64,000 nucleotides of DNA from Saccharina japonica (GCA_008828725.1 MEHQ01001435.1:123896-187895), one strand, 5' to 3'; counted from the first letter of the stretch, positions 12,187 through 24,691 are shown. Translations and numbers: made by a program. The notes: generated from the letters alone by a model not told the origin.

Positions 12187-12187
12187 N
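12187..12187. other. Single N at the end of the palindrome 1 right arm
   Basis: One ambiguous base separates the last base of the arm from unrelated sequence beginning TTCAACAATTTTGGGG. It marks an assembly join. Confidence 0.95.
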
Positions 12188-12589
12188 TTCAACAATTTTG
12201 GGGCAGATCGATGGCGGTACGTTTTCTTTGACGGCGAGAGGTTGAGTCGGTGCGAGTATTACTGCTGTAACATGCAAGAGCTCCACCGCTTCGAAACCGT
12301 TCTTGAGAGAGGTCCGTACGTTTGAGTTGGGGTTGACGGAAGTGATTCTGTTATGGCCCAGGGAGCAACATCCTTGATGTATGTACGAAAGACAGCATGA
12401 TTGCCTGGTTGCTTCTGTTCCAAGCTTTCTCCGCAGCCATGCTCGTACCAATACCTGGTAGTATTGTGGCGAGGTGAATGCCCCGGCGTTGTATGGGGAG
12501 ATAGTATTTTGCGATCGTGGAGGATCCTGCAGTTGATGCCGTGGAGCCGGCGTCGTCAGCTACTGCTGCTGTATGCTATACAGCAGTAG

Positions 12590-13330
12590 CTCAAGCCCTA
12601 CGGTGTAACAGCTGTAGGCAGGGAGTAGCAGAAGCTTACGTCCTACGTACGGTGGGAGTATAACCGTACCCACCCCCGCCGTGTACGAGTATAGCGGGAA
12701 AAGGGGGGACGGACAGCAGCTAGCTGCGAAAAGCCCCAAGGACGGAGCAAATCTTTGGGCACCCCGGTTGTGTGGATCGATGGGGGGCGAAAGTGCGGCG
12801 TGGCCGCACACACTCCACTACGGGGAGATACGTGGTGGGATGAGCGATGCTGTGGAAACGGTAGCGTTCTAACGGAGCAGGTACTGCTGTACACAGCAGT
12901 AGCTGAAAGTCCCTCGGTGGTGGTATAACCGCGGGCACCCTCGCCGTATGTAGCGGAAAGGGGGTTTTTCAAGTCGCACGGCATTCATTTTTTATTTTGC
13001 CGTACGCACTTCACTTCAGAAGGTTGGTTGTGGAGGCAGCAGATATGGGGTTATCGCGCAAGCGAGGGAAAACATGTTTGGAAAGGAGTTTCGCGAGAAG
13101 ACGCATGGTTGTCAAGCTGTGCGCCACCAGCCGTGAGCAATTTGGTTGGGGAAAGCCGCGCGATGTAATATAATCGCGTGCCCTCTGCTGCGGGGAGTTT
13201 AGTGGCGGAGGAGCGGGTGCGTGGATATCGGGTGCTGACTGCGCAGCAGTACTAAATAACGAGGGGAAAAGCGTCCGCATGGCAAGAAGTCGAGCGGGTT
13301 AATAGCCGCACGCACTCCATGACAGCAGCA
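12590..13330 (+). repeat. Three diverged units of about 250-270 bp
   Basis: Each unit has an AGCAGTAGCT-like start, a TATAACCG(C/T).. or TATAATCGCG segment followed by a CCC-rich stretch with GCCGT or TGCTGCGG, and a GGCCGCACACACTCCA-like end. The copies are strongly diverged, so boundaries are approximate. Confidence 0.4.
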
Positions 13331-13550
13331 GCAGACAGCAGCAGCGGGAAGGATGGAGGGGACAAACGTGGATACATCGCCAGCTGGAGTTTTTGGTGTT
13401 TCGGCAACATCGCGGGGCGAGGGTTAACGTCTGGTCTTTCTGGTGGGTATTCGTGAGAATGATAATTTTGTTTTCGCGATTGAATACACCTGTCGGTCGA
13501 AATTAATTGAACAATGTTTTTGATCGTACGAATTTGGAGATTCATCATTT

Positions 13551-13790
13551 GCGACTGGGTAGGATTTACGAATGGTATGGTATCGTTCTTTCCGGGTAAG
13601 TTGTGAATGAAAGATATTGTTTGCGACTTGTTAGGGATTGCTGAATTATATGGGATTTATCGTTCTTCCCGGGCAAGTGGTGAATGGTATATAGGAGATG
13701 TATTGTTTTTCACTTGGTAGGGACCTCTGAATGGTATGGAATGCATTTTTCAACCCGGGAAAGTCGTGAACGGCACGAAGGTAGAATATC
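13551..13790 (+). repeat. Tandem repeat, about 84 bp, three degenerate copies
   Basis: Three successive copies share ACTKGKTAGG, GAATGGTATGG or a variant, a run of T/C, then CCGGGHAAGTBGTGAA. The period is about 74-88 bp. Confidence 0.65.
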
Positions 13791-13799
13791 GTCTAGGTT

Positions 13800-14730
13800 C
13801 ATTCTGGATGGTATACGTAGCCCTATCCCCCTGGCAATTTTTAGGAAGTGTATTTTCATGTTCAAAACAAAAAGTCCTTGTAAATCCAACGGTCCGTTTC
13901 CTTGGTTTAAGCAAAAACCAGATGTGACTGGTCGAACTGAAATTGTTTTTTTTTAATGGTTTGGAGGGAGTGCGGTTACGTAGGTACGCCCTGAGGGGTG
14001 TATTCCTGTTGAGAAATATTATTGGTGGTTACTGATTTGTTTGATTAATAATGCAGGATATCTTTTGTTTGTAACTATTTACTGGTTGCAGAATAAGGGA
14101 GGGTATGCATATTCATTCATGATTCGTTATTCTAACACCAGTATTATCTGCGAACGTGGTGGATTTGTTCGCACGGGAGAAAAATGGAATATTACAGTAG
14201 ATGCGTTGCGGATGATCAAATAGCTTTTTTAGTAGCTGGGAGGGCTTGGGCTGTTCGTGGTAACAACACATCGATGTTTCTTTATCCGTTTGATAGGAGC
14301 TAGTACGCATGCAAAAGCCAAAAAGGGAGAATTTTCGGTTTTATGGTGTATCACGAGCGACTATTATTTTGGGTAATTGTAGCGTCTGGTAAATTCTATG
14401 TTATGCGGAGAAGATTTATACGAGTTTCGTTTTATCGTTACGATCTGTGTATCTATGGCGGTAGCAGGGGGCAAAAATATGTTTTTGTCCGGGAGACCTC
14501 GCGATCTCTGGTATTATGTCTTCCGCCTTAGTTTTTGCTTTTGAGACGCGGCTGTTGTAGTCTCGTACATGGTATATGATTGCAATAGTTTTTGAGTGGG
14601 AGTTTGGAAGAGGTTTTTGCTCGTTGGGACGGGTTTCCTCTTGCCATTTTCGTTGATTTTGGTGATGGAGTCGATTGAGTTCTATTGTTGATCGTCGCTC
14701 TGTTATCACTGTATTGTAAAGAGCCAGGGA
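13800..14730. other. No recognisable gene
   Basis: Frames in this interval stay below 100 codons and show no domain. No repeat with a second copy in the window was seen. Confidence 0.35.
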
Positions 14731-14733
14731 GGG

Positions 14734-15319
14734 TGTTCGTTTGGTCTCTTCACAATATGACAGTTTCGTGTCGTTTCGGGTGGTAGGTATTTTATAGGTT
14801 ATTCCGCCGCTTTTGTCTTTCAGGCTGATGTGCTGGCGGATGCCATGATGGCCCCTGGGGCCATCCCCTTTTGCCTCTCCCTGTTGGGACGACTAATACG
14901 ATGACTTGAAACAATCTCACAAGGTGCTCGAACATGGCCTTTACGAACAACCTCTACATTGATTGTTGAACCGTAACATGTTATCAATTGATTCGTCGAA
15001 ACGTTACTACAGCTCTCGTCGTACATATAACGAAGTATAATTTTATTTTTTTGCCCGGCGGCGCGTTTTTGCGCCTCGCCCTCCCGGCCGGTCTCGCCGG
15101 CGCCGGGCTCGACCCGCGGGGGGTCGGCCGGGAAGCGTGCCCCCCGGGCCTCGCCGCCGACCGCTAACCCGTGGCCCGCGCGGGCCGCTTGCGAAGCCGA
15201 AAAAATAAAGTCGGTTCCACGGGGTACCCCGTCCCACTCGGCCGAGCCGAGCAGGGAACGTGAAACTCGGTCTCGGTGGTTTTGCCGCGTCAGCATCAAC
15301 TTGACGAACAAAGGAGGGC
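14734..15319 (+). repeat. 586 bp direct repeat, copy 2
   Basis: Partner of 8374-8959. Flanking bases differ on both sides and I see no target duplication or TG...CA termini on both ends, so a pair of LTRs is not supported. Confidence 0.9.
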
Positions 15320-16069
15320 ACACCGACGTGCACATCGAACGACATCGAACATCTGCACACATGCAGCAACAGCAGTGACGCGACAGCATCTCTGACGTTG
15401 TGCAGTCGCATGGTTATGACAGAAGCCATGAGCATGCTGCTGCATCAGGTGTGCCTACGACGAAACGAGGGGTCTCACCGCATCGAGTTTTTTACGGAAC
15501 CAATTTGTCCGAAGATGTAAGAAACGTTTCGCTTTTTTTTCAGATCCCAACGTTGGAAACATTTCCGGGCATAATGGTGAATGTAGGGTACCAGGTAACC
15601 TGGTGCGTATCATGCGTGCTATACGTCGTCAGATGCAACCACAGCAGCAGCAGTGTCATGCTCGTAGGGGTGTCAATCTACCGAGCGGTGCTGCTTCTTG
15701 CTCTCGCTCTGCTGTATTGCGGCGGCATGGTCTGATAGGTTGGGCATCGTGGTGCTGCTGCGCCAAGCACCACGTGTGCCTGGACAAAACGAATGATCTC
15801 ACCGCATGCATGAAGTTTGTTATAGTATTTCCGGAAATATAAGAATCGTTTGGTGTATATGTCAATATCCAGGCGGTCGTAATATTGCCAGACAGGTTGG
15901 TATGTGCACGTGAGACCTATCAACGTATATAGCAGGTACCAGGCATGTACTGCAGTACGTCCTCGATAAGTATGACGTACCAGGCATGACACAACAGCTA
16001 GCAGGCGCAGTATGATGATACTCGAAATGGTACTACTACAGAGTGCTGCTGCTTCTTTCTGGGGCTTAC

Positions 16070-16500
16070 GCTGGATGTGTATGAACACATGAGCACGCAC
16101 CAAAGCGACAGCATGTATCATATACGTGTGTTTTTTCAGGGTTGTTGTACCAGCATACATAAGCAAACATGTGCGCACACACCAGGTGCGCGTACTCTAC
16201 AGCATTACGACGTACGATCGTATCACACCAGTGTTGCTGCTGCTTCCTGCTGCAAGTAGTGGATACACAAGAAGTGGTGTTTCCTGCTGCATACTGCTGT
16301 TGTGACTCCAATTGTTGTACGATAGATCGAAAGCGACAGCATGTACCATGTACATGTGTTCTTTCAGGGCTATAGTGTCAGCATACGCACACACGTGCGC
16401 ACACACCAGGTGTACATACTCTACAACATTACGACGTATTACGGCAGTGTTGCTGCTGCTTCCTGGTATAAGACTTACACAATAAGTACGTGGTGATTCC
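16070..16500 (+). repeat. Tandem duplication, about 230-250 bp unit
   Basis: AGCGACAGCATGTA, TTCAGGG, CAGCATAC, GTGCGCACACACCAGGTG, CTCTACA, ATTACGACGTA and GTTGCTGCTGCTTCCTG recur in the same order in two units starting near 16103 and 16331. Each unit has a TTTTTTCAGG or CTTTCAGG acceptor-like site. No ORF is shared. Confidence 0.7.
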
Positions 16501-16559
16501 TGCATACTGCAGTTGTTCTTAGTCCTGTTGTTGTGGGATCGATCGAAAGTTTGATCCTC

Positions 16560-16870
16560 GCTTACGTACTGCTGTACTGCTGCAGCACATGGTGTGTGGG
16601 TGAGTTGGTGGGTTGGTGGCTGTCTGGGTGGGTTGGTACGTGGTTGAGTGCTGTCGCGTCTGCGCTGTCCCTGATTTGAATTGTATTACCTTTACCCGCC
16701 AGTACGATACAGCAGTCCCATGCGCCTCACCTACTTATTACTGTACTGCTGTAGTGTTATAGCACGTGGTGTGTGGGTGGGTTGGTGGTTAGGTGGGTGG
16801 ATGGATGTTGTGGTGGGTGGGTTGGTACGCGGTTGTGTCCTGTCATGTCTGTGGGTGGGGACTACTGTGC
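16560..16870 (+). repeat. G-rich tandem duplication, about 175 bp unit
   Basis: Two units contain ACTGCTGTACTGCTG, a GTGGTGTGTGGGTG segment and GGTTGGTGG/GGTGGGTTGGTACG. They resemble the reverse complement of 3905-4120, so the two regions may belong to one dispersed family. Confidence 0.6.
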
Positions 16871-18000
16871 TGCCCCCGCTTTTTGTTTGGTACTTTCGTT
16901 GGGCCGCTACAAGGACTCCGCACATTTGCCGGCGGCCGGATAGTAATATTTTCATAGTAGAACAACCTTTTGCACCTACAGTTCCTGCCCATCTGCCCCA
17001 AGATACGTACTGCTATTTGTTCTTGTCCGCTATATACGGCCCCGCTCTGGCATACCACAATGATGATGCTTATATGTATAGGTACCAAATCGACATTTTC
17101 CCGGAATACTTTCACTTTTCACCTCCGGCCGCGGGTCGTTTCTCGCGCTGTCGGCTGCGGGGCACGCAGGGGGGCCGCGTGTACACCACGGCACAAGTGC
17201 GGGTCCCGGCCGAGGCCCGTGGGGCGTGCTCTGGGCCTTCAAAGTTGCGAATTCTGGCAAATAACTCACGGGAGACGTTCCGACTTGACACCGCCTCGCA
17301 ACTATCATGCAAAGCCTATCGTACGACTGTTGTTTGGTCGTTTTTGACCCACCGCATGAACGGAACACACACAGCACGCAGAACGTACAAGACAAGAATA
17401 AGGACCACACCGACTAGACATTGAACGAGGCACACATAAAGCGTCGTGCAGCAGTACTAGTTGATACCACGTTGCATGCGTCTGCTCTCTCTCTGTGGGC
17501 TGTGTACATGCGCATTTTATTTAAATCTGCATATTTGGTCCCAACATTGTTTAATCTACGTGGAATACACGTACATACACAAATCTACGATGAGTACGTA
17601 TGCGTGCATATCATAGTCTGTCTACGTAAAACGATAGGCCGATCAACATGCGGACGAATATTCTAGTACAGCAGCAGTACTACGTACGAGTACTGCTGGA
17701 TGTTACGGGTGCATGTCTAGACCTCAAACTACAAAGCAACTAAGGCGCCACTTATCAAACAGCACAGCAGTACTACAGCAGAAGAAGCTGTATAACACGC
17801 AGTAGTGGCCGCTGTTCAGGTTGTTGCCTTTGTGACGGCTGTGGTGTCCAGTATGCGCGCACAGGACCCGTACCACACAGCTAGCAGGGGAGATCCAGCA
17901 GGTGTAGTTGTGACAACTATGTACGAAGTACCCCCGGGTATAGTATACGGCTGTGTTCTGTCTTTCTTTGTTTGGGCGTGTCGGTGTGTATGTTTGATGT
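16870..18000. other. No recognisable gene; GC-rich patch 17120-17290
   Basis: An open frame of 247 codons crosses 16681-17424, but its composition follows G-rich repeat and then a GC-rich patch, and no domain is visible. I do not call it a gene. Confidence 0.35.
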
Positions 18001-18001
18001 A

Positions 18002-19641
18002 CAGTAGTGGTCCCTCTATAAGTGGTCCCTCTATAATGCCGGTTTAATAACGCCGGTGCCCTATATAATGCCAGTGAAATCGCTTGGCACGGCCGGAACC
18101 CGCTTTAATGCCCAACCGGCTTTTTACCGGACACGTCCGTTATAATGCCGGTTCCGCCACTTGGGTGCCCCTCAATAATGCCGGTTCATTAGTTAGGCGG
18201 CCTTTTCTACCCCCTGTTGCTGTACATCTAAATCGACACACCAGCACCAGAGCAACAGCAGTACACCTACCGGCACCACCAGCAGAGGAACACCATGCCC
18301 TGCGCAGCTTGTGAACTGTGCACTTTGAAAGAACTCACGAGAGTAGCTACTGCTGTATTACTATTCGTATCATACGAATACGGTACAGGCACAAGATGTT
18401 TAAATTCTGCTGTGGTGCAGAATAGTATTCCATGATCTACAACAAATATGAAACCTGCACAGATGCTCCGAGTATACTCGATACTCCGAGTATACTCGGA
18501 GTATCGAGTATTTTTCGTACTCCGAGTACTGAGAGTATTAGAGTACTGGTGGCATAAATACTCGGAGTACTTGGAGTATGAGCCGTACTGAAGGCCCAAA
18601 TACTCCGAGTACTGGGAGTATGAGCAGTACTTATACTCCAGTACAAGCAGTACTCGGAGTAAAAACATATAATTTACTCGGAGTACTCCGAGTATCGAGG
18701 GTATTGGACACCGAAATACTGCGAGTACACAAAGTACCTGGAGTACTTTTTCTCGAAAATACTATAATTATACTCCGAGGTAATGGGAGCATCTGTGAAT
18801 TTTGAAATGCTATAAACGCCAGTCACATGCTCCCACAACCAGAGAGGAATGACGGCCGAGTCTTTGAAATGATGCCAAGATGCTCCTAACATACTTCACA
18901 CTCCGAGAATACTCCGAGTATCGAGTACATTTCGTACTCCGAGTACTCAAGAGTATTAGAGTACTGGCGGCCTGAATACTCGGAGTACTTGGAGTATGAG
19001 CAGTACTAAATCCCCAAATACTCGGAGTACAAGGAGTACCCGCAGTATCTGACCCCGAAATACTCCGAGTACAAGCAGTATCGACAGTGTTCATACCTGA
19101 AATACTCCGAGTACGATCAGTATCCCGGAGGATCGAACCCCGAAATACTCCGAGTTCACGAAGTACTTGAAGTATTTTATCTCCAATACTCCTTACTTTA
19201 CTCCAAGGTACTCGGAACATCTGTGGAAACCTGGTATAATACGCAGCAGCACAGTACAGTACTATAGTGTACAGCAGTGGTATTTTCAGTACAAGCAGCA
19301 CTTGCTGAGATACGTATACTTGACCATATAGCACTACTGTACGTCCCGTAACGCGTACCATATGCGCCTCTGCTGCTCACCCGCTATGCATAAGTTGCAA
19401 AGGTCCCTCCCAGTGTCACCCATTCCAACCCGTCATCACATTGTAGTCTTTTTCGCTTATTGCATTCAGTGGTGCACTTTAAAACTCAATGATTCTTCAA
19501 TAGTGCCGGTATCGGCATTATTGAAGAATCCCAAATCGTGAATAATGCCGAATCGCCATTATTCACGAACAATGCCTGTGCCCGCTTAAATGCCGGTATC
19601 GAGGCCTGGCACACACCGGCATTATAGAGGGACCACTACCG
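18002..19641. mobile_element. pogo/Tigger-like TIR element, non-autonomous
   Basis: The left end reads TA|CAGTAGTGGTCCCTCTATA and the right end, reversed, TA|CGGTAGTGGTCCCTCTATA. This gives inverted termini of about 25 bp flanked by TA on both sides. TA target duplication and a CAGT(A/G)GTCCCTC-type end are typical of pogo/Tigger-type Tc1-mariner elements. Subterminal inverted segments (AATGCCGGT, GAATAATGCCGAATCG) add small hairpins at 19491-19527 and 19534-19566. The interior holds ACTCCGAGTA dyad arrays and no transposase frame, so it would need a transposase supplied in trans. Confidence 0.75.
18465..19215. repeat. ACTCCGAGTA dyad-rich array, copy 1
   Basis: Dozens of 10-base dyads (ACTCCGAGTA and ACTCGGAGTA with one-base variants) occur at short irregular spacing, split by a non-dyad segment at 18785-18895. 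Each dyad is nearly self-complementary, so either strand could fold extensively. It lies inside the pogo-like element. Confidence 0.85.
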
Positions 19642-19643
19642 TA

Positions 19644-21900
19644 TCCCCTATTCCAGCAAAAACTCCCCCTGTGATCGCGCAGTACAGCAGCGGTTGAAAA
19701 CAGCAAAACAGCTAATACCCGTCACGAGTATGGATAACACTTTATACTCGCGAGATTTTGCGCTCCGAGCACCCGGGTACCCAACTGTTCGACGGGTACC
19801 CTTAGACGAGTACTCGGCTGCTAAACACGCACCAGGCTACGCTGCTCTCCAGCACAACAGCTAGATCTAACTGCTGTGTGTGCTCTGTGTACTCACTCGT
19901 TGTGTATTGTGTATTGTACATGCTCTGTGGTATGCTGTCGGTACTGTTCTGTGTGCAGGCACTTTTTCTGTTGTATGTGTGTATTCTGGGTGTGCTCTGT
20001 TTGTTTAGTCTTCGTACTGAACTATTTTGCCCTCGATGTACTCTGTGTGATATGTGATATGTGTGCTCCTGTACGTAGAAGTATCCTACGACGGCCTGCT
20101 CAGTCGGGGTCATCCATAACGAACAGAAAACGAAACTCACGATTTGCAAGAATATTTGCGAGTGGTGCGCGAGTGGAGCCGGGCCGGGCCGGGCGCGTGA
20201 TACAGTCACCGATGGAATGAGGACATAGGCTGTGATGTTTCAATCTCCCGCACCGCCGGTGTGGCCCTACTGGCAAGATGCCAACCTCACAGGTCGTATG
20301 CCCGGCCTCGCCCGGATTATCAGGGTACTTTGCTTCGTTTTTGTTTGAGACGTGCCGCCTCCTCCTCGAGGTTTCGCCAGCGCAATGTTCTCGTTCGCCA
20401 GCGCCCAGCGGTTGCTTTGGGGAGCCACTTACTTGCAGAGTCAGCTGTTTGCCCTCATATCTGTTATATGGGTATACCGTTGGGTTGCGTGGATTATACA
20501 CGAAGTACACTTATGAGGCCCATTTACCGCAAAAATGTATGAATACAGTACGAGTAAAGTCACGCCAAAAAAAATGACGCAGAACGTGATTTCGATTTTT
20601 TAAGGTTAAAACACTGAATGGCGTCAAGATTCACGAGTTGATCTTCGTGAATCTACTTGATATAACAAATCACCATTCAACACAAATACAGTATTAATAG
20701 TAGTATAGGTGCCTGCAGTTGAAAAATAACGTGTCGAGAAGAATGAGCTTAGATTGGCACGAACAATAGAAAACTTCGATAAAAAACACAGCTCACCAGT
20801 AGTGTGGGATCGACTGTAAACCCTACATAAAATAGTTAGATCGATGTCGGAAACAAAATAAGTCGTTGAGCCCGAACATCAAACTGAAGCTTCTTAACAC
20901 CGGGAGCCCACTGTACCTCAGATATGATATCATCTAGTGACATTCATTTGTTTTACATAAGAAATTGTCCTCGCTACTACTTTTCCCTTTACACGATACA
21001 GCAGTCTATGCAACACAAGTTTGCTCCAAAAAGGGTCCAAAAAGGGAAGTACGAAGCATGTGCGATCTATTTTCAACTTGCGACACCCCCGGGATTTCAA
21101 ATGACCAACATCCCAAAGGGGAACCCTGTATGATGTACGAATATACCACAAGAACGTTGTGTTTTATTCGCTTGGACGGCGGAAAATGTACGCTTTACTA
21201 CGAGTAGTAATATTTGAGTAGCCTCAGCTGCTAGCTGTACTGCTTTGCTGTACGCTAAATGAAGCAGAAGTGTGCTGCTTTTACTGCTGAACATCAACTG
21301 CCGTGTCGCAGCAGTAGTTAATCGTGCTGGTGCTTGCTGCGGGTACGTAGGTTCTACAATTAGTAGCTCTGCTTGTGCTACCGCTGCTTGCTACACTGCC
21401 CGCTGCTACTGCTTTTTACTGCTTGCTGTACTGCTGCTGGCATATACCAGGTACCAGGTACTATTTTTGCTGAACGTAGTGCGAATATATTATACTACCG
21501 TTTGCTGTACGTATACGAGAACAACATGCTGCTTGCTGTGGTACATACCGTCGTGTCTGACAACCGAAACATGCCAGGAAAAAGAACGTGACATTTTCGC
21601 CCATCGTGATATTGTTTCACAAACTATGAGAACGACCAGTTTTGGCAAACACAAGAAAAATTGCAGTCGCGATTCGTGACAAAAAAAAACATGTTTTTTT
21701 ACTGTGGTAATAACGCCAATTTCCTTATAAATTTAAATACGCGTACGTTAGCAAAAACTATTTACTACGATTACCGCTGAATGGAGAGTACTCGGTTTCC
21801 CCGTTTTCTATGATTACAGCTAGATGACGATGGCTCGATTTTTCGGTGGGACATGCCAGCTTGCGTCACCCCGCGGGGAACACCCCACTCCCCGAAGGGA
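19644..21900. other. No recognisable gene
   Basis: This stretch includes a GC-rich patch near 20160-20420, an AT-rich part at 20550-20900 and CTGCTG-rich sequence at 21250-21440. Frames up to 136 codons show no domain. A short CCAAAGGGGAACCCTGTATG near 21112-21131 resembles the GC-rich CTTGTA-ended palindromes. Confidence 0.3.
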
Positions 21901-21907
21901 AGCCTTG

Positions 21908-22440
21908 TATGTATAGCTATGTTTGTGAAAATTTCACACTTTTCGCAACTTTTCTCTTCGTGCGAGCACTTTTCGGCAAAACACTAAGTACACCGACACG
22001 GGACGCCCGGCCGGACACATTTGTCGAGGTTTGAGCACGATCCGAGCACTGCAGCTTGCATGGCGGGCGCTCAAACGTTTGTTTCCGGCGGGAGTGGATA
22101 AGACGATTTCCCGGGTTTCTCTGCTTGAGGCTCTGTTTTTTTTTGGTCGTGCGTCTTTTTGTGAGTTTCTTGCCCGGAGCACCGGGAGCACACAAGGACA
22201 GCAGCAGCACCGCAGAGAGGCAGCTGCAGTACAATCTCAATATTACAAAGCTGCCGCCCAGCAGCAGCAGCAGGCATTACACCATGCATGCATATGCGGC
22301 AGATCGGTGCTGCGTCGTGGCTAGTTGCTTTTGTCAGACCCTGTGATCTTCCTAATCGTGGTACCTGCAGATCGATGCTCATGTACGAAACTCTCCGCTG
22401 TCCGGAAATGTAATCATTGTTTGTTATTTCAAAATATATA
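21908..22440 (+). repeat. Dispersed family C, copy 1
   Basis: It matches 62365-63030 over its length and 54555-54745 over the first part. Landmarks are TTTTCGGCAAAACRCYAAGT, GCCCGGCYGGACACATT, GTGGCGGGCG (TGGCGGGCGC here), a TTGCCSGGAGCAC stretch and a GTGGTACCTGCAG stretch. All copies are in the same orientation. A reading frame on the minus strand is shared by the three copies (see findings). Confidence 0.8.
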
Positions 22441-22450
22441 TTAAATGTCC

Positions 22451-23180
22451 TTAAATTTCGGTACAGACTGGCACTACACGGCTGTGCGCCTTGGAAACAG
22501 ATCTATCTGTGCTGTGTTCTGTGTTTTTGCTACGAGTAGCTGCTTTCGTAGGAGCCAGCAATCCGTCACCAAACCACACCACCATCACCTCTCTGCTGCT
22601 CGCTGCTGCTGTTGATGGGTTCCATGTGCCATGCGTGTGCTCTGCATGTCGACGCATGCGATGATACCACACACAGCAGCACTCTTCGGACGGTCTGACA
22701 CAAAAAACGAACAATATTTCTTTCTGGCAAGTAATCGCGTAATATGTTGAGTCCGACGTCCCGACGTGAATTTAAAACGTGAGTTCAAACCCCGGACACG
22801 TCCTCTGTTTCCTTTTTTTCTGGCATGCAGGTACGAGGGTACGAGTAACATAGTACGAGTGGGCTGTATGTTGTTTTTTTTGCTGCAATTTTTCCAGAGC
22901 TTTATCCCTTCTAGTAAAAGTGCCCGGGTACTCGCGAGTACAACTACTTACTACGTAATACTACTTTGGAAATCTCGGTCATCACACGTCACGGGCACAA
23001 GATTGAGTGTTTAGGGCCCTCTGTAATTATATGGCGTTTATTTAGTAAAACCCATACATACCGTATAGTCGTACGTATAGTATGGCATTCTAACGTATTA
23101 TCACATTGTTAAGAGTAGACGCGCTCAGTATATACACACTAGGGAATAAGAGGCCCTCCCGCCCCCACGGCGGTAGGGCC
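22451..23180. other. No recognisable gene; small palindromic motif at 23145-23178
   Basis: The stretch ends with CTAGGGAATAAGAGGCCCTC followed by a CCGCC..GGCGG hairpin and TAGGGCC. The same signature appears at 7849-7875 (mirrored at 10017-10045) and at 51856-51893. No ORF is convincing. Confidence 0.4.
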
Positions 23181-23264
23181 ATTGAAGCAAGTAGTAAAGA
23201 TGATAGAGGCTAAAATAAAAAATAATAGGGATAAAATTGGAAACAAATTGACGACGAAGATTCC

Positions 23265-24030
23265 ACAGATGCTCCGAGTACCTTGAAGTAAAGTAAGGAG
23301 TATTGGAAAAAGCATACTTCAGGTACTTCGTGTACTCGGAGTATTTCGGGGTTCAATACTCCGGGATACTCTGCTCGTACTCGGAGTATTTTGGGTATGA
23401 ACACTCTCGATACTGCTTGTACTCCGAGTATTTCGGGGTCCGATACTGCGCATACTCCTTCCGTGTACTCCGAGTATTTGGGGCTTCAGTACTGCTCATA
23501 CTCCAAGTACTCCGAGTATTCAGGCCGCCAGTACTCTAATACTCTAAGTACTCGGAGTACGAAATGTACTCGATACTCGGAGTATACTCGGAGTGTGAAG
23601 TACGTTAGGAGCATCTTTGCATCATTTGAAAGACTCGGCCGTCATTCCCCCCAGGTTCTGGGAGCATGTGACTGGCGTTTATAGCATTTCACAATTCACA
23701 GATGCTCCCATTACCTCGGAGTAATATTAGAGTATTTTCGAGAAAAAATACTTCAGGTACTTTGTGCACTCGCAGTATTTCGGTGTCCAATACTCTCGAT
23801 ACTCGGAGTACTCCGAGTAATTTACGTAGATGTTTTTACTCCGAGTACTGCTTGTATACTCGAGTATAAGTACTGCTCATACTCCCAGTACTCGGAGTAT
23901 TTGGGCCTTCAGTACTGTTCATACTCCAAGTACTCCGAGTATTTAGGCCACCAGTACTCTAATACTCTCAGTACTCGGAGTACGAAAAATACTCGATACT
24001 CGGAGTATCGAGTATACTCGGAGCATCTGG
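23265..24030. repeat. ACTCCGAGTA dyad-rich array, copy 2 (inverted relative of copy 1)
   Basis: Read on the minus strand this follows the order of 18465-19215, including the non-dyad middle (GACTCGGCCGTCATTCC, GCATGTGACTGGCGTTTATA at 23630-23690). The pogo-like terminal repeats seen around copy 1 are not present here, so either the array moved separately or this is a truncated element. Confidence 0.85.
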
Positions 24031-24691
24031 GGAAGATTCTTAATAGGAGTACAAATGGTTGAGGAAATAGAAACGAAGGGGATTGACTCCGAATCAATGC
24101 GGGTTGTTTGATGGAAAACATATTTTAAATAGATGTGGCCAGGGGGGACAGGGGGGGGGCTGGCTGTTCCTGAGAGCTCGTTGTTTGTTGTTGTCGGTTG
24201 TCTTGCGGTCATAGCGAAAGGGCCTTGCAAAATCCCTCGCGGGGACTGTGGCTGTGCTGATGATCGAGATCATTTGACTCGTGCATGCATGCATACCGAG
24301 TTTTTCGTGAAAACTATAACAGGGCACAAATACTGCATACTCTGCGTACGTATATACAGCAGGCACATTGTATGTACGTCATACAGCAGGCACATTGTAT
24401 GTACGTACAATGAAATAAAATTCAAGAGAAAAAGTCGCACAGCACCGCACAGCAGAGGATTGCGCTAAACGAAAAACCGCAAGGCGGTACGTTGCTCTTC
24501 CGTGAACGGACAAGACAGATTGGAAACATATACGCATACATTTGAAGACATGCGCAACAATACTAAGTTAGGGTTATGTATATACGTATATACGTGCGTG
24601 CACAGACAGCATGATTACAGCATGATGCAGGCTCGCAAGGATGTCACGTGAGCATGTCACCTGGGCATGGCTCTGAACGTGGTGTGTCGTT

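Noticed and set aside
8374-15319. The 586 bp direct repeats as LTRs of a retrotransposon
   Set aside because: Starts TG but does not end CA, there is no target duplication, and no Gag, RT or integrase lies between; an assembly N also lies between them.
14820-15389. A 189-codon minus-strand frame shared with 8460-8951
   Set aside because: The shared part is simply the identical 586 bp repeat; GC-rich composition keeps several frames open.
16681-17424. A 247-codon plus-strand frame
   Set aside because: Its first half is G-rich tandem repeat and its second half a GC-rich patch; no domain and no splice or start context support it.
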